DNA of 64,000 nucleotides from Planctomycetota bacterium. GTDB lineage: Bacteria > Planctomycetota > Planctomycetia > Pirellulales > Pirellulaceae. How positions within the stretch are numbered: position 1 is the stretch's first letter; each line of letters begins with the position of its first letter. Made by a program: the position numbers and the translations under genes. Under the pieces are notes generated by a model. It did no database searches and was not told where the DNA came from. It saw only the letters and a program-made list of their open reading frames with translations. Location: the NCBI GenBank assembly GCA_016872775.1, contig VGZA01000006.1, forward strand, positions 80,872 to 144,871, in the 5' to 3' direction. This document shows positions 19,201 to 27,635 of this stretch, one piece after another.

Positions 19201-19376
19201 TCGCCTTCGGTCGCTCGGCCACGCCGATCGAGCAGCAGGATACGCAGGCTTTTCTGACGTCGGTCATGCAGTCGTCGGCGCTTGCCGGCAAACCCGAACC
19301 CGAACAACGACTTGCAGCCTGGCAGGCGTTCTGCCAGTCGCTGCTGTGCAGCAATGAGTTTTTGTATCTGGAGTAG
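16236..19376 (+). CDS. PSCyt1-LamG-PSCyt2-PSD1 secreted protein
   Basis: About 1046 residues from GTG 16236, chosen because AAGGAG (16221-16226) lies 9 bases upstream and the signal peptide (GSRALVFGTLLFPLVSMFATAA) then starts at once; ATG 16140 or TTG 16125 would add a long arginine-rich tail. PSCyt1 carries C47-H-K-C50-H51. A concanavalin/LamG-like beta sandwich fills about 150-407 (LQLWLRADAL, VWPDQSGHGRDL, GDVGELLLYNSALSDADR), a typical glycan-binding fold. PSCyt2 follows (FDLTGLPPTPEEVDAF) with C635-A-R-C638-HDHKFD, then PSD1 (NPLTARVLVNRVWQLHFG, TVASQGLFLINH). The insert suggests this copy binds a carbohydrate (inference). Its DUF1501 partner starts 87 bases on. Confidence 0.92.
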   Translation: MGSRALVFGTLLFPLVSMFATAAGAARAADGDDHFEKHVRPLLVERCHKCHSAKESKGGLRLDSRGAILKGGETGPAIVVNKPEESLLIHAVLHQNGLQMPPDGKLTTAQVEALARWIRDGAAWPDSTPTAASEDADPSSSPSPRQPNAGELAPSLQLWLRADALQLADGESVPVWPDQSGHGRDLSATKGVREAGVGGPANFVKQSNLVGRPAVRFSPGSGLASSPGNRVDIRGDAALTMTIVMNLTQFEGQPSHSSVFCVGNPAYSGDPGKPLAALLEIDQPQQFSLDFAGGWGHDAVLAPGSYQPLFGKPVILSIVKRPGPMKDTTRFYINGKLAGPIDDRPLTGRDTVPDIQHRTDVGVFMGKALSWCGAFQGDVGELLLYNSALSDADRLGIEIYLGEKFGLWIDEERARAPKAVYTEAEKNHWAYQPVRTVAPPAVENDAWVRTQVDRFTLAAFSANAVTPPPQVDKLTWIRRVTFDLTGLPPTPEEVDAFLADTSPQAYESVVNRLLESAHYGERWGRHWLDLVRYAESTANDANAVMRYACRYRNYVIEAFNSDLPYDQFLIEQLAGDLLPPTESVAVNTRRVIATGYLMIGPKALAETDKEQSRLDIVDDQIDVTGRAMLGMTLACARCHDHKFDAIRTTDYYAIAGIFRSTEPFQNEVRNATMWWEYAVPQGSGVEPLMVMAPKEAQSRNLRVHLRGNRFTLGKVVPRDALGIIAAVSPSANDDSPSIINPHQFSSGRLELARWIASPSNPLTARVLVNRVWQLHFGRGIVGTPDNFGTRGELPSHPELLDWLTTQFIEGGWSIKNLHRLIVHSNTYRIPNASVGSSGAGPSSLAALRLQRRRLAAEELRDAMLAVSGQLDRVPGGSESGEFLNSKAEDISAMIRPNRVGADDEFYTTFRKRSVYLPIVRNMLPDVLALFDAADPNGVTAVRNETTVASQGLFLINHPFVRGQSKAFAERVLADAALSDDRRIEGAHRLAFGRSATPIEQQDTQAFLTSVMQSSALAGKPEPEQRLAAWQAFCQSLLCSNEFLYLE

Positions 19377-19463
19377 TCAATTTGGAGCCGGGTCGTCCCG
19401 CGACACGGCGAATTCATCTCACACGTTGGACCGCGCAGCGATCCAGGACCATGGAGTCACGTC

Positions 19464-20885
19464 ATGATCGGGCTCACGAATCGGCGACAACTTCTTCAGC
19501 AGTCCGCCGTTGGTTTCGGCAGCATCGCTTTGGCGAGCCTGCTTGCGAACGATACCTGTGCTGGCAGCGCGGCTTCGGGCGCACTTGCACCCCGGCAACC
19601 GCACTTCCCCGCGCGGGCCAAGCGGGTCGTAGTTCTGTTCATGCATGGAGGCGTTTCGCATGTCGACTCCTTCGATCCGAAGCCGAAGCTGACCGAGCTG
19701 AACGGGCAGCCATTGCCGTTCCCGAAGCCAAAGTTTGAATTTGCCCCTACGGGTAATCTGCTCGCGTCACCCTGGAATTTCCAGAAGTACGGCCAGAGCG
19801 GCATCGAGGTCAGCGATCTGTTTCCTCAGATCGGCGGTTGCATCGACGATATCGCCGTGATTCGTTCGATGAACGGTGGTGACCAGGTTTCACACGGCCC
19901 TGCCCTGCTGAACATCAACACGGGCAGCGGGGTCTTTGCCCGCCCGTGCCTCGGCGCCTGGACGCTCTATGGCCTGGGCAGCGAGAATCAGAACCTGCCG
20001 GGTTTCATCAGTCTCAGTCCTTCGCTGTATCACGGCGGGGCGCAGAATTACGGATCGTCGTTCCTGCCCGCAACGTTTCAAGGAACGCGCCTCGGCGATG
20101 GCAGCACGCACTTCAAGGACGCTCGGTTATCGAGCCTGGCGCCGGGAGAGGTTCCGGAACTGCAACGAATGCAACTCGATCTGCTCAAGCGGCGCAACGA
20201 GCGTCATCTCGAGAGTGTTGGAGCGGACTCGGCGCTGGAAGCGCGCATTGCCTCGTTCGAAATGGCATTTCGGATGCAGGCGGAAGCGCCCGAGGTCATG
20301 GACATCGGACGGGAATCGGCGGCCACACAGGCGGCGTACGGGGTCGGCGTCGAGCCGACCGATGAGTTTGGCCGGCAGTGTCTGTTCGCACGGCGCTGCC
20401 TGGAGGCGGGTGTGCGTTTTGTGCAGGTGAATTTCAGTTATCCGCGAAACTACTGGGATGCGCACGGCGGCTTGCGTAATAACCATTCGACCAACGCTGC
20501 CAAAGTCGATCTACCGATCGCCGCGCTGCTCAAAGATCTGAAGTCGCGTGGGATGCTCCACGATACGCTGGTCGTTTTCGCGACCGAGTTCGGTCGGACT
20601 CCCGCCGCGCAAGGAACGGACGGTCGCGACCACCACCCCCACGCGTTCAGCTTCTGGATGGCGGGAGGCGGCATTCGCGGCGGCACCACCTACGGTCAGA
20701 CCGACGAATTTGGTTACTACGTCGCCGAGAACAAAGTCACGATGCCCGACTTCCATGCCACCATCCTGCACCTGCTAGGCCTGAACCACGAACGGCTCAC
20801 CTTCCGCCACGCGGGACGCGACTACCGACTGACGGACGTGCATGGAGAGGTGGTTCGCGACATTCTCGTGCGGAATGACGCCTGA
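19464..20885 (+). CDS. DUF1501 protein, PSD1-paired class
   Basis: A 473-residue partner of the LamG-PSD1 gene. Leader NRRQLLQQSAVGFGS (Tat-like) followed by APRQPHFPARAKRVV, a block shared with the copies at 27636 and 31957. Motifs: HGGVSHVDSFDPKPKLTELN, YWDAHGG, E375 in TEFGRTP, GRDHHP and MPDFHATILHLLGL, ending in RLTFRHAGRDYRLTDVHG. The full set of D/H motifs, including the last histidine, is present. The function is unknown; if it is a metal-dependent hydrolase of the alkaline phosphatase clan, all expected ligands are there. Confidence 0.93.
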   Translation: MIGLTNRRQLLQQSAVGFGSIALASLLANDTCAGSAASGALAPRQPHFPARAKRVVVLFMHGGVSHVDSFDPKPKLTELNGQPLPFPKPKFEFAPTGNLLASPWNFQKYGQSGIEVSDLFPQIGGCIDDIAVIRSMNGGDQVSHGPALLNINTGSGVFARPCLGAWTLYGLGSENQNLPGFISLSPSLYHGGAQNYGSSFLPATFQGTRLGDGSTHFKDARLSSLAPGEVPELQRMQLDLLKRRNERHLESVGADSALEARIASFEMAFRMQAEAPEVMDIGRESAATQAAYGVGVEPTDEFGRQCLFARRCLEAGVRFVQVNFSYPRNYWDAHGGLRNNHSTNAAKVDLPIAALLKDLKSRGMLHDTLVVFATEFGRTPAAQGTDGRDHHPHAFSFWMAGGGIRGGTTYGQTDEFGYYVAENKVTMPDFHATILHLLGLNHERLTFRHAGRDYRLTDVHGEVVRDILVRNDA

Positions 20886-20930
20886 GACGCGAGGAATGCA
20901 GAGCCGACGGCCGGATTGACGCGGTGCCGA

Positions 20931-20979
20931 TGATCCGGAAAGCGCAAGTTGATCTGGAAAGCGTTGATCTGGAAAGCGC
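20931..20979 (+). repeat. Short tandem repeat TGATCYGGAAAGCG
   Basis: Three head-to-tail copies of a 14-base core: 20931-20949 (with a 5-base tail), 20950-20964 and 20965-20979. They fill the space between the DUF1501 gene and the YgjV-like gene and end 15 bases before its start codon, so they would lie in its leader RNA. The last copy runs into the ribosome-binding site GGAGAGG. Confidence 0.7.
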
Positions 20980-20994
20980 AGGAGAGGAAAACCG

Positions 20995-21504
20995 TTGACG
21001 CCGTTTTTCTGGTCGCAGGTTGTGGCTGCCTGCGCGTTTTCGTGCGGGTTGGCTTCGTATCAACTTCGGCAGCGTCGGATGGTGCTGCTTTGTCTGACCT
21101 GCCTCGCAACATTAAATGCAGTTCATTTTCTGCTTCTCGACCGGCACACGCCGGCCGTGATGATGGTGTTGACCGCCTCACGTTACGTCACGGCGATCTA
21201 TTCGAAACGCCGCCGATATTTGTACCTGTTCCTAGTCGTCGCCGTAATTGGAGCCGCGGTAACGTTCGATGGACCGCTCAGTTGGCTATCGATGGCGGCT
21301 GTGCTTTGCGGGACCGTCGGCAGTTTTCATGCTTCCGATCGCAGTATGCGGCTCTGTTTCATGTGCGGCAACAGCTGTTGGCTGGTCCATAATCTGCTGG
21401 CCATAACGCCCGTAGCGACGGTAATGGAAGCCTCGTTCTTGATCAGCAACGTCCTGGGCTATTGGAAATTCTATCTGCGACGTCCGCAAACGCCGAACTC
21501 TTGA
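20995..21504 (+). CDS. YgjV-like integral membrane protein
   Basis: A 169-residue protein made almost wholly of hydrophobic helices, about five or six (for example 4-24, 27-46, 73-90, 93-109 and 116-140). The pattern SxLCGxxxYQxRxRR near the start, the NAxHFLLLDRxTPAxMMxLTASRY segment and the NSCWLVHN motif match the bacterial YgjV/Imp-YgjV inner membrane family, whose role is unknown. The start is TTG at 20995, supported by GGAGAGG seven bases upstream and immediately after a tandem repeat. It seems unrelated in function to its neighbours. Confidence 0.8.
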   Translation: MTPFFWSQVVAACAFSCGLASYQLRQRRMVLLCLTCLATLNAVHFLLLDRHTPAVMMVLTASRYVTAIYSKRRRYLYLFLVVAVIGAAVTFDGPLSWLSMAAVLCGTVGSFHASDRSMRLCFMCGNSCWLVHNLLAITPVATVMEASFLISNVLGYWKFYLRRPQTPNS

Positions 21505-21583
21505 CGGACTACTGGGCTACCCGCTTTGTTTTCCAGGCAGAGTCTGTTTAAATACTGCCAATTCAAACAGGGAACCCCCATCG

Positions 21584-22738
21584 ATGAATCCTCTCTATTT
21601 CAAAGAGCTGAATGCGTTTTTCGATCCGAACCGCGCACGGTTGGATGTCGGCTGTGGCCGGCAGGTGAGCCTGGTTTCAGGCGTGGAGACCGGGCAACTC
21701 GTCGGATCCCTGAAGTCACTGGAGGCTGTGGCCAAATATGCCACCGGCCATGGCGCCCGCTCGCTGATGATTTCAAATTACCTTTTGCACGGGCCGGGTC
21801 ATGGTGACAATGGACGGATCGTTTTCCGCGAACCGGCGGAGTTACGGCAAGTGCTCGCCGACGCGGGTGTCGTGGCGCCCGTCATCAGCGCCCACTGCGC
21901 AGGCTATGCGCATCTCAGCGCCCGCTGGGGCCTCGAGAACGTGGACAAGTTTGTGCCCGCGTCCGTGGCGGCCCAGGGTGCGCAATATGTTGAGGACTGG
22001 TCCGAGGAGTACATCCTCGGCCTGCTCGAGACCGGCACGGCCCTCGGTATTCACATCTTCGGTTGGTTCTGGGGCCTATGGGGAAACCCTGTGCTTCACA
22101 GCGGATATCCGTGGGTCTTCGGCTGGGACGAGATGATGGCCGCGGGCCTTGCGCGTTTCCGCGACAAGACCGCCCGCATCCGCGCGCGGGCCAACGAGCT
22201 TGGTGCCTATCTCGCCCACGAACTCCATCCTGGCACAGGGGCGATCTGCGCACGCGATTTCGGCCTGCTGTTGCTGGCCACGGACTACGACCGTTCGCTC
22301 AGCGTTTGGGGCGATCCCAGCCATTGCTGGGCTGGCGAAAACTGGACGCAGCGCTTCACCAGCCCATTCGTCGCACCGCGCGTGGTCGGCAGTCACGTGA
22401 AGAACTTCAAGTATCTCCAGGGCGCCTCCACACTCATGATCAGCGAGGATTGGACGCAGCGCGGCCATCAGTTCTGCGGGCACGGCGAGGGAGAAGTCAA
22501 CCTGGAAAGCTACGCCAAAATGCTGCTCGCGATCGGCGCGGGCGACCGCTTCTGCGCCATTCAGGGAGGCGACCTCATGCCTGTTTACAGTGAGGCCGAA
22601 GACAGTATCCTGCCCTTGATCGCACCCGCCCCGCACCTCCTGGGAGCCTGCAGCGCCGGAATCAAATGGGTCAACGACCACCTCGCCGGCATGTCCCTCA
22701 CCACGGCCGTCTTCACCGACGGCATGGCTTCGTCCTGA
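21584..22738 (+). CDS. Xylose-isomerase-like TIM-barrel sugar isomerase/epimerase
   Basis: A 384-residue cytoplasmic protein with the AP-endonuclease-2/xylose-isomerase-like TIM-barrel pattern. Likely metal ligands are E213 (LAHELHPGT), D244 and H247 (VWGDPSHCW), H271 (GSHVKNFK) and E302 or E304 (GHGEGEVN), placed at the ends of successive strands as in this superfamily. The probable activity is isomerisation or epimerisation of a sugar or sugar acid. It converges on the Ldh gene with a 28-base gap, which contains no clear terminator hairpin. No signal peptide. Confidence 0.82.
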   Translation: MNPLYFKELNAFFDPNRARLDVGCGRQVSLVSGVETGQLVGSLKSLEAVAKYATGHGARSLMISNYLLHGPGHGDNGRIVFREPAELRQVLADAGVVAPVISAHCAGYAHLSARWGLENVDKFVPASVAAQGAQYVEDWSEEYILGLLETGTALGIHIFGWFWGLWGNPVLHSGYPWVFGWDEMMAAGLARFRDKTARIRARANELGAYLAHELHPGTGAICARDFGLLLLATDYDRSLSVWGDPSHCWAGENWTQRFTSPFVAPRVVGSHVKNFKYLQGASTLMISEDWTQRGHQFCGHGEGEVNLESYAKMLLAIGAGDRFCAIQGGDLMPVYSEAEDSILPLIAPAPHLLGACSAGIKWVNDHLAGMSLTTAVFTDGMASS

Positions 22739-22766
22739 GCCGTTGCCGAATCGCTCGGGCTGCCAA

Positions 22767-23828
22767 TCAATCGCCAAAGAGCTCCCCCAGCGGTACACCG
22801 GTGAGCTCCGATGCCTGAACCAGCTTGTCGCAGACATCGGTTGGCAGCCGGATTCCCTCTGCTTGTGCTCGTCGATAGTTATTCCATTCCCGTTCGCCGG
22901 GCAGTAGCACGCGCTCGACTCCCGCAGCAGCGGGCGCGGCATGCAACTCGTCGATCAATCGTCGCAATCGCTGCTGGAACTCGTCCATCGGCGAAACGGC
23001 GTCCAGATCGATTACCGTGAATGAGGCGTTATGCCAGGAGGGCCGACTCGGCTCATCAAAGATCCAACTGCCGACCTGCCAGGTCATCTGTCCTCCGGGA
23101 AGAACCGCCGACAGAATTTCGCACCACAGGCCGAAACCGTAACCCTTGTGACCTGCCATAGGCGCCAGGGCAGCTTGCTGTGGATAGAGGCTGCCGTCGG
23201 TCGTGGGCAATCCATCGGGACCGATCAACCAGGTGTCGGGGATCGGTTCGCCGCGCTGGATCGCCGCGTAGACTTTTCCCCCGGCCACAGCGGCCGTGGC
23301 AATGTCGAGCAGGATTGGGTCGCCGTTGGCCACGGGGACGGCATACGCCAGGGGATTGCTTCCCAGGACCGCGGCCCGCGAACCAGGAGCCGCGACGCTG
23401 GGAATGTCATTCCCCGTCACCATGGCGATCATGCCGGCGCGCGCCGCGCGGGCCGCGTAGCAGCCCGCCGCGCCGATGTGACCGGTATTGCGCAGTCCGA
23501 CGTAAGCGATCCCAACCTGGCGCGCCTTTCGCATCGCAACGTCGATCGCGTACAGGCAGCCGACCTGCCCCAATGCCGATTGTCCATCGATGATCGCCCA
23601 GCCTGGTCCCTCGCGTTCGATGCGCGGCTCTGCTGCGGCGTTGTATCCGCCTCCCTGCAGCTTCTTAATGTAACCCGCCAGGAGTTTCGTGCCGTGCGTG
23701 AAGACGCCCATGGCGTCGGTGGTCACGAGCAGTTCCGCGGCAGCGTCCGCTGGGCTCGACCCCAGACCGCAGCGCTGCAGCATTCGTGTTACCGCGTCAC
23801 GCAAGGCGGTTATCGAAACGGGACTCAT
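22767..23828 (-). CDS. Malate/L-lactate/ureidoglycolate dehydrogenase family (Ldh) oxidoreductase
   Basis: A 353-residue NAD(P)-dependent 2-hydroxyacid dehydrogenase of the LDH2/MDG2 family, which is unrelated to the classical Rossmann lactate and malate dehydrogenases. Family signatures: TTDAMGVFTHGTKLL with H45, GLRNTGHIGAAGCYA with H117 (the catalytic histidine of the family), GSNPLAYAVP, LLDIATAAVAGGK and MAGHKGYGFGL. Members oxidise malate, lactate, sulfolactate, 2,3-diketogulonate and similar acids. The ATG has GGAG 8 bases upstream. It is divergent from the GntR/FCD regulator, which makes it the likely regulated target and a hydroxy acid the likely signal (inference). Confidence 0.9.
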   Translation of the reverse strand: MSPVSITALRDAVTRMLQRCGLGSSPADAAAELLVTTDAMGVFTHGTKLLAGYIKKLQGGGYNAAAEPRIEREGPGWAIIDGQSALGQVGCLYAIDVAMRKARQVGIAYVGLRNTGHIGAAGCYAARAARAGMIAMVTGNDIPSVAAPGSRAAVLGSNPLAYAVPVANGDPILLDIATAAVAGGKVYAAIQRGEPIPDTWLIGPDGLPTTDGSLYPQQAALAPMAGHKGYGFGLWCEILSAVLPGGQMTWQVGSWIFDEPSRPSWHNASFTVIDLDAVSPMDEFQQRLRRLIDELHAAPAAAGVERVLLPGEREWNNYRRAQAEGIRLPTDVCDKLVQASELTGVPLGELFGD

Positions 23829-23903
23829 CTACCAATCTCCTCTCGAACTTCGCATCGGTGGCTGAATCGCTCCGCATACCGCGCCCGCCCTCCGCCGCTC
23901 GTC

Positions 23904-23933
23904 GGCGAATCGCGAAGCGGCGAATCGCGGAGC
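23904..23933. repeat. Tandem 15-base repeat in the ldh/gntR divergent region
   Basis: Two copies of GGCGAATCGCGRAGC stand head to tail (23904-23918 and 23919-23933), followed by a partial third (GGTGCGAC). The GCGAATCGC...GGAGC sequence resembles one arm of the hairpin elements found in the window, but no complete inverted repeat is formed. Confidence 0.6.
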
Positions 23934-23954
23934 GGTGCGACGACCATGCATACA

Positions 23955-23990
23955 TTGCTTCGACCTTGATTGTCAGATAATCTATAGACA
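23955..23990 (+). promoter_or_regulatory. Possible promoter/operator for the GntR regulator gene
   Basis: An AT-rich island in otherwise GC-rich DNA, 35-70 bases before the regulator start. It has TTGCTT (23955-23960), GATAAT (23976-23981, 15-base spacer) and the outer inverted repeat TGTC (23971-23974)/GACA (23987-23990), which could be the site bound by the regulator itself. Each element alone is weak. Confidence 0.35.
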
Positions 23991-24024
23991 GCGATTTTGG
24001 TCTGCAACCGGTCTGGAATACACC

Positions 24025-24699
24025 ATGCGAACGCTTCACCGTCCCAAGGTACGCGAGCAAGCCACCAAGCGAATCAAGCAGTACATCATCGATCGCAAAC
24101 TGCTGCCCGGCGATCGACTGCCAACGGAAACGCAGCTTGCCGAGACTTTTGGCATGAGCCGGCTCAGCGTGCGCGAGGCGACCAAGTCGCTGGAGTTCCT
24201 GGGCATTGTGGAGTCGAAAACCGGGGTCGGATTGACGGTCAGACGGATCGATATCGGCCGTGTGACGGAACACTTAGGGTTCCATGCCGCCCTGTTGGAT
24301 GTCGACCCGCGGCAGCTCATTGATAGCCGAGTAATTCTGGAGACCGGTGTGTTGCCGCACGTCGCGCGCAATATGGCTGCCGACAATTCGATTGAGCTGC
24401 GGCTGAGAGAAATAGCCGAGCGATTTCATATTGCTCGCGACCTGAAGACATGGATCGAATTGGACATCCTGTTTCATCGCACGTTGATGGAAGCCAGCGG
24501 CCTTCAGCCGCTCGTGGCGTTCGGCGACCTGCTGCGGATCTTCTTTCAGCGTTTTCGAGAGAGCGTTAAGAAGGCGGAATGGAAGAGCAGCATCGAGAGC
24601 CACCTGCAACTGATCGATTTGCTCGCAGCCAGCCGAGTCGCGGATGCGACGGCCAAATTGCGACGACACATTGAAAGTCACAAGAGGCAGTTGCCATGA
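24025..24699 (+). CDS. GntR-family transcriptional regulator, FCD (FadR) subfamily
   Basis: A 224-residue regulator with an N-terminal winged helix-turn-helix (about 10-75: LLPGDRLPTETQLAETFGMS then RLSVREATKSLEFLG) and an FCD ligand-binding domain (about 95-220). The four metal-binding residues of the FCD domain appear to be D147, H151 (LDILFH), H193 (IESHLQ) and H215 (RRHIESH). Such regulators sense small organic acids, often hydroxy or sugar acids. ATG 24025 fits the family start better than the upstream 23935. The stop overlaps the next gene (ATGA), coupling it to a PSD1 gene, and it is divergent from ldh. Confidence 0.9.
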   Translation: MRTLHRPKVREQATKRIKQYIIDRKLLPGDRLPTETQLAETFGMSRLSVREATKSLEFLGIVESKTGVGLTVRRIDIGRVTEHLGFHAALLDVDPRQLIDSRVILETGVLPHVARNMAADNSIELRLREIAERFHIARDLKTWIELDILFHRTLMEASGLQPLVAFGDLLRIFFQRFRESVKKAEWKSSIESHLQLIDLLAASRVADATAKLRRHIESHKRQLP

Positions 24700-27629
24700 A
24701 TAATGTCCGTAGCGGTATCGCCGTCGCTCTATTCTGTTGCCTGCTATGCTCATCGTTTGCGGCAGCCGAAGACCGCGTCGCGGTGTCGCCGATCTCCGAC
24801 GAGGACCGCACCTTCTTCGAAAAGGAAGTTCGTCCGCTGCTCGTGAAACGTTGCTTTGAATGTCACGGCGGGACGAAGGCTCATGGCGGACTTTCGCTGG
24901 CCTCCGCGAGTGGCTGGGCGAAAGGCGGGGAGAGTGGGCCGGCCATCATTCCCGGCAAGCCTGACGAAAGTCGGCTGATCGACGCCGTCAATTATCGTTC
25001 CTTGGAAATGCCTCCTGCGGATAAAGGCGGCAAGCTGCCAGCCGAGGAAATCGCCCTGCTCACGAAATGGGTGGCGATGGGGGCTCCCGATCCGCGCGAC
25101 GGCAGCGACGTCCTGGGAGGCATGACTCGGGAAGAGGCACGAAGCTGGTGGGCATTTCAACCGATTCCTCCGACGCCGGCCACTGATATCGCGACCGATG
25201 CGAAGCAGATTGACGAACTCGTCCTCCGCGAGATCCGCCGCCAAGTACTAAACGTTACGCCGGCCGCGGATCGCCGAACGTTACTGCGGCGGCTCGCCTA
25301 TGACCTCACCGGACTGCCGCCCACACCGGAGGAGGTCGAAGCGTTCGTCGCCGATCAGTCACCGGGCGCGTGGTCGCTGGTGATCGACCGGTTGCTCGGT
25401 TCGCCGCAGTACGGCGTGCAGTGGGGCCGGCACTGGCTCGACGTCGTGCGCTACGCCGATACGGCCGGCGAGAACTCCGATCGCCCCCTGCCGCATGCCT
25501 GGCGTTACCGCAATTGGGTTCTTGACAGTTTCAACCGCGATTTACCGTTCGATCAATTCGTCCGCATGCAACTCGCCGGTGATCTGCTGACACAAGAACG
25601 GAGCGGACCTGAGCGCGCGGAAGGGATCGTCGCCACCGGTTACCTTGCGATCGCGCGCCGCTTTGGCCACGACATCGACAAGGACATGTACCTGACGCAC
25701 GAGGACGTCATCGACAACCTCGGCAAGAACTTTCTCGGCTTGACGCTCGGTTGCGCCCGGTGTCACGAGCATAAGTACGATCCGGTCAGCGCGGAGGATT
25801 ATTACGCTCTCTACGGTATTTTCGAGAGCACGAAGTTCGCCTTTCCGGGCTGCGAACCCAAGGGCCAGCCACGCGACCTGGTGCCATTGATCTCTCAAGC
25901 GGAAGTCGATGCGATCATGAAGCCGTGGCAGGAGAAGCAAGAGCGACTGAAGCTCGCGTTGCAACGCCGCGCCGAGGTCGCCAAACAGGTATTCACACCC
26001 GAAGCTGTCCAGGCGACACGACTGATCGAGAAGGCCGATGTAAAAGAGGGGGCGTCGGTCGAGCTCATGCCGACGACCGTCGCCGTGCATAAGGGCGAAC
26101 TTGTACTGCTCACGGTGGAGCCGGGCGGTAATCACGGCGCGGACAGCACCTTGTGCGCGTTGACTCTTCGGGAATTGGGCGGCCAGCAACGGCAGTGGAG
26201 TACGGGGGATCTTCTAGACAATCTCACGGAGTCCAACCCGCGAACGGTTCACGATGCCGCCTGGTGCTTTGTCGAATTGACCAAAGACGGTCCGGTGTTT
26301 CTCGGGGAGAAGGCCGACGCAATCGACGGCAAGAGTGCTCTGAAGAGGTGGAGTTTTGCGGACACACCGTCCGTGTTCGTCAACACTTCCGACGAGCCGG
26401 TGATGGTCTGGACGTTGCTCGCCGCTCGTTCGTTTTTTGTGCACCCGGGGCAGAATCGCCCCGTGGCGGTTGCCTGGGTCAGTCCGGTGGACGGCAAAAT
26501 CGCGATCGAAGGCCGAGTGGCCGATGCGCATCCGGCTGGCCTGGATGGTGTGGCATTTCGACTTGAACATGTGGCGCGACCCGAAGCCGGTGCTGCGCTC
26601 CTGGAGGCGGGACGAATCTTGAGTGAACCGATGCCGTCACTCGAAGCCGAACCGAAGATCCCGGTTGCGTACGCGGTCGTTGACCAACAAGCGAAGAACG
26701 CGAAGTTTCAGGAGCGAGGCGATCCCGAGAAACCAGGTCGGGAAGTGTCTCGCCGCTGGTTGTCGGTCTTTGGCGGAACCGAGGTTCCGCAAGACGCCGG
26801 CAGCGGGCGACGCGAGTTGGGCGACTGGATCGCCCGACATCCGCTCGCGGCCAGGGTGATCGTCAATCGAATCTGGGGGTGGCACTTTGGTCGCGGTATT
26901 GTGCGCTCTTCCAATGACTTTGGAGCGCGCGGCGAAGGGCCGACACATCCGGAATTGCTCGACTTCCTGACCTCTCGCTTTGTACAGAGCGGGTACAGTA
27001 TCAAGGCGCTGCATCGACTGATTCTGCACACGGAGACGTATCAGCGCGCCAGCGCCGCCGTTCTGTCCTCGGATCCGGACAATCGCTGGCTGTCCCACTA
27101 CAGCCGACGCCGCCTTTCGGCCGAAGAACTGCGCGACAGCCTCCTTTTTGCCTCGGGACAACTCGATCTGACGGCCGGAGAAGGCCACCCGTTCCCCGAA
27201 GAGAAAACCTGGACCTTCTCGCAACATGCTCCGTTCAACGCGATCTATCCCACCAACCGCCGCAGCACCTTTTTGATGGTACAGCGTCAGCGTCGGCACC
27301 CGTATCTGGCGCTGTTTGATGGCGCCGACCCCAACGCGTCGACCCCGGCCCGCCAATCCACGATCGTCCCGACGCAGGCTCTGTACTTCATCAATGATCC
27401 CTTCTTCCACGCACAGGCCACGGGACTCGCAGGTTCCTTGTTGATGGACGCGAGCGACGAGGCTCGAGTGCAGTCCGTGTATCGAACATTGTTCCAGCGC
27501 GAACCCTCGCGAACGGAGCGCGAACGGGTGAGGAGATTTCTCGACAGCTATCCCGGCGACCTGACCGAAAAATGGTCTGCCTGGACCCGCGTCCTGCTGG
27601 CCAGCAACGAATTTTTGTTTGTGGAGTAG
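24696..27629 (+). CDS. PSCyt1-PSCyt2-PSD1 protein with an inserted beta-rich domain
   Basis: A 977-residue exported protein. The signal peptide (1-24) is followed by PSCyt1 with C53-F-E-C56-H57, then PSCyt2 (DLTGLPPTPEEVEAFV, C353-A-R-C356-HEHKYDP) and C-terminal PSD1 (HPLAARVIVNRIWGWHFG, TIVPTQALYFINDPF). Between them, about residues 445-660, sits an extra beta-rich domain (ELVLLTVEPGGNHGADST, PVMVWTLLAARSFFVHPGQ) of a type that may bind carbohydrate. The ATG overlaps the regulator stop by 4 bases, an unusual coupling of a DNA-binding regulator to a secreted protein. The DUF1501 partner begins 6 bases after its stop. Confidence 0.94.
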   Translation: MNNVRSGIAVALFCCLLCSSFAAAEDRVAVSPISDEDRTFFEKEVRPLLVKRCFECHGGTKAHGGLSLASASGWAKGGESGPAIIPGKPDESRLIDAVNYRSLEMPPADKGGKLPAEEIALLTKWVAMGAPDPRDGSDVLGGMTREEARSWWAFQPIPPTPATDIATDAKQIDELVLREIRRQVLNVTPAADRRTLLRRLAYDLTGLPPTPEEVEAFVADQSPGAWSLVIDRLLGSPQYGVQWGRHWLDVVRYADTAGENSDRPLPHAWRYRNWVLDSFNRDLPFDQFVRMQLAGDLLTQERSGPERAEGIVATGYLAIARRFGHDIDKDMYLTHEDVIDNLGKNFLGLTLGCARCHEHKYDPVSAEDYYALYGIFESTKFAFPGCEPKGQPRDLVPLISQAEVDAIMKPWQEKQERLKLALQRRAEVAKQVFTPEAVQATRLIEKADVKEGASVELMPTTVAVHKGELVLLTVEPGGNHGADSTLCALTLRELGGQQRQWSTGDLLDNLTESNPRTVHDAAWCFVELTKDGPVFLGEKADAIDGKSALKRWSFADTPSVFVNTSDEPVMVWTLLAARSFFVHPGQNRPVAVAWVSPVDGKIAIEGRVADAHPAGLDGVAFRLEHVARPEAGAALLEAGRILSEPMPSLEAEPKIPVAYAVVDQQAKNAKFQERGDPEKPGREVSRRWLSVFGGTEVPQDAGSGRRELGDWIARHPLAARVIVNRIWGWHFGRGIVRSSNDFGARGEGPTHPELLDFLTSRFVQSGYSIKALHRLILHTETYQRASAAVLSSDPDNRWLSHYSRRRLSAEELRDSLLFASGQLDLTAGEGHPFPEEKTWTFSQHAPFNAIYPTNRRSTFLMVQRQRRHPYLALFDGADPNASTPARQSTIVPTQALYFINDPFFHAQATGLAGSLLMDASDEARVQSVYRTLFQREPSRTERERVRRFLDSYPGDLTEKWSAWTRVLLASNEFLFVE

Positions 27630-27635
27630 ACGAGG

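Noticed and set aside
23935..24024. Extended start of the GntR regulator
   Set aside because: The extra 30 codons cover the AT-rich promoter-like island, and the family starts close to the winged helix.
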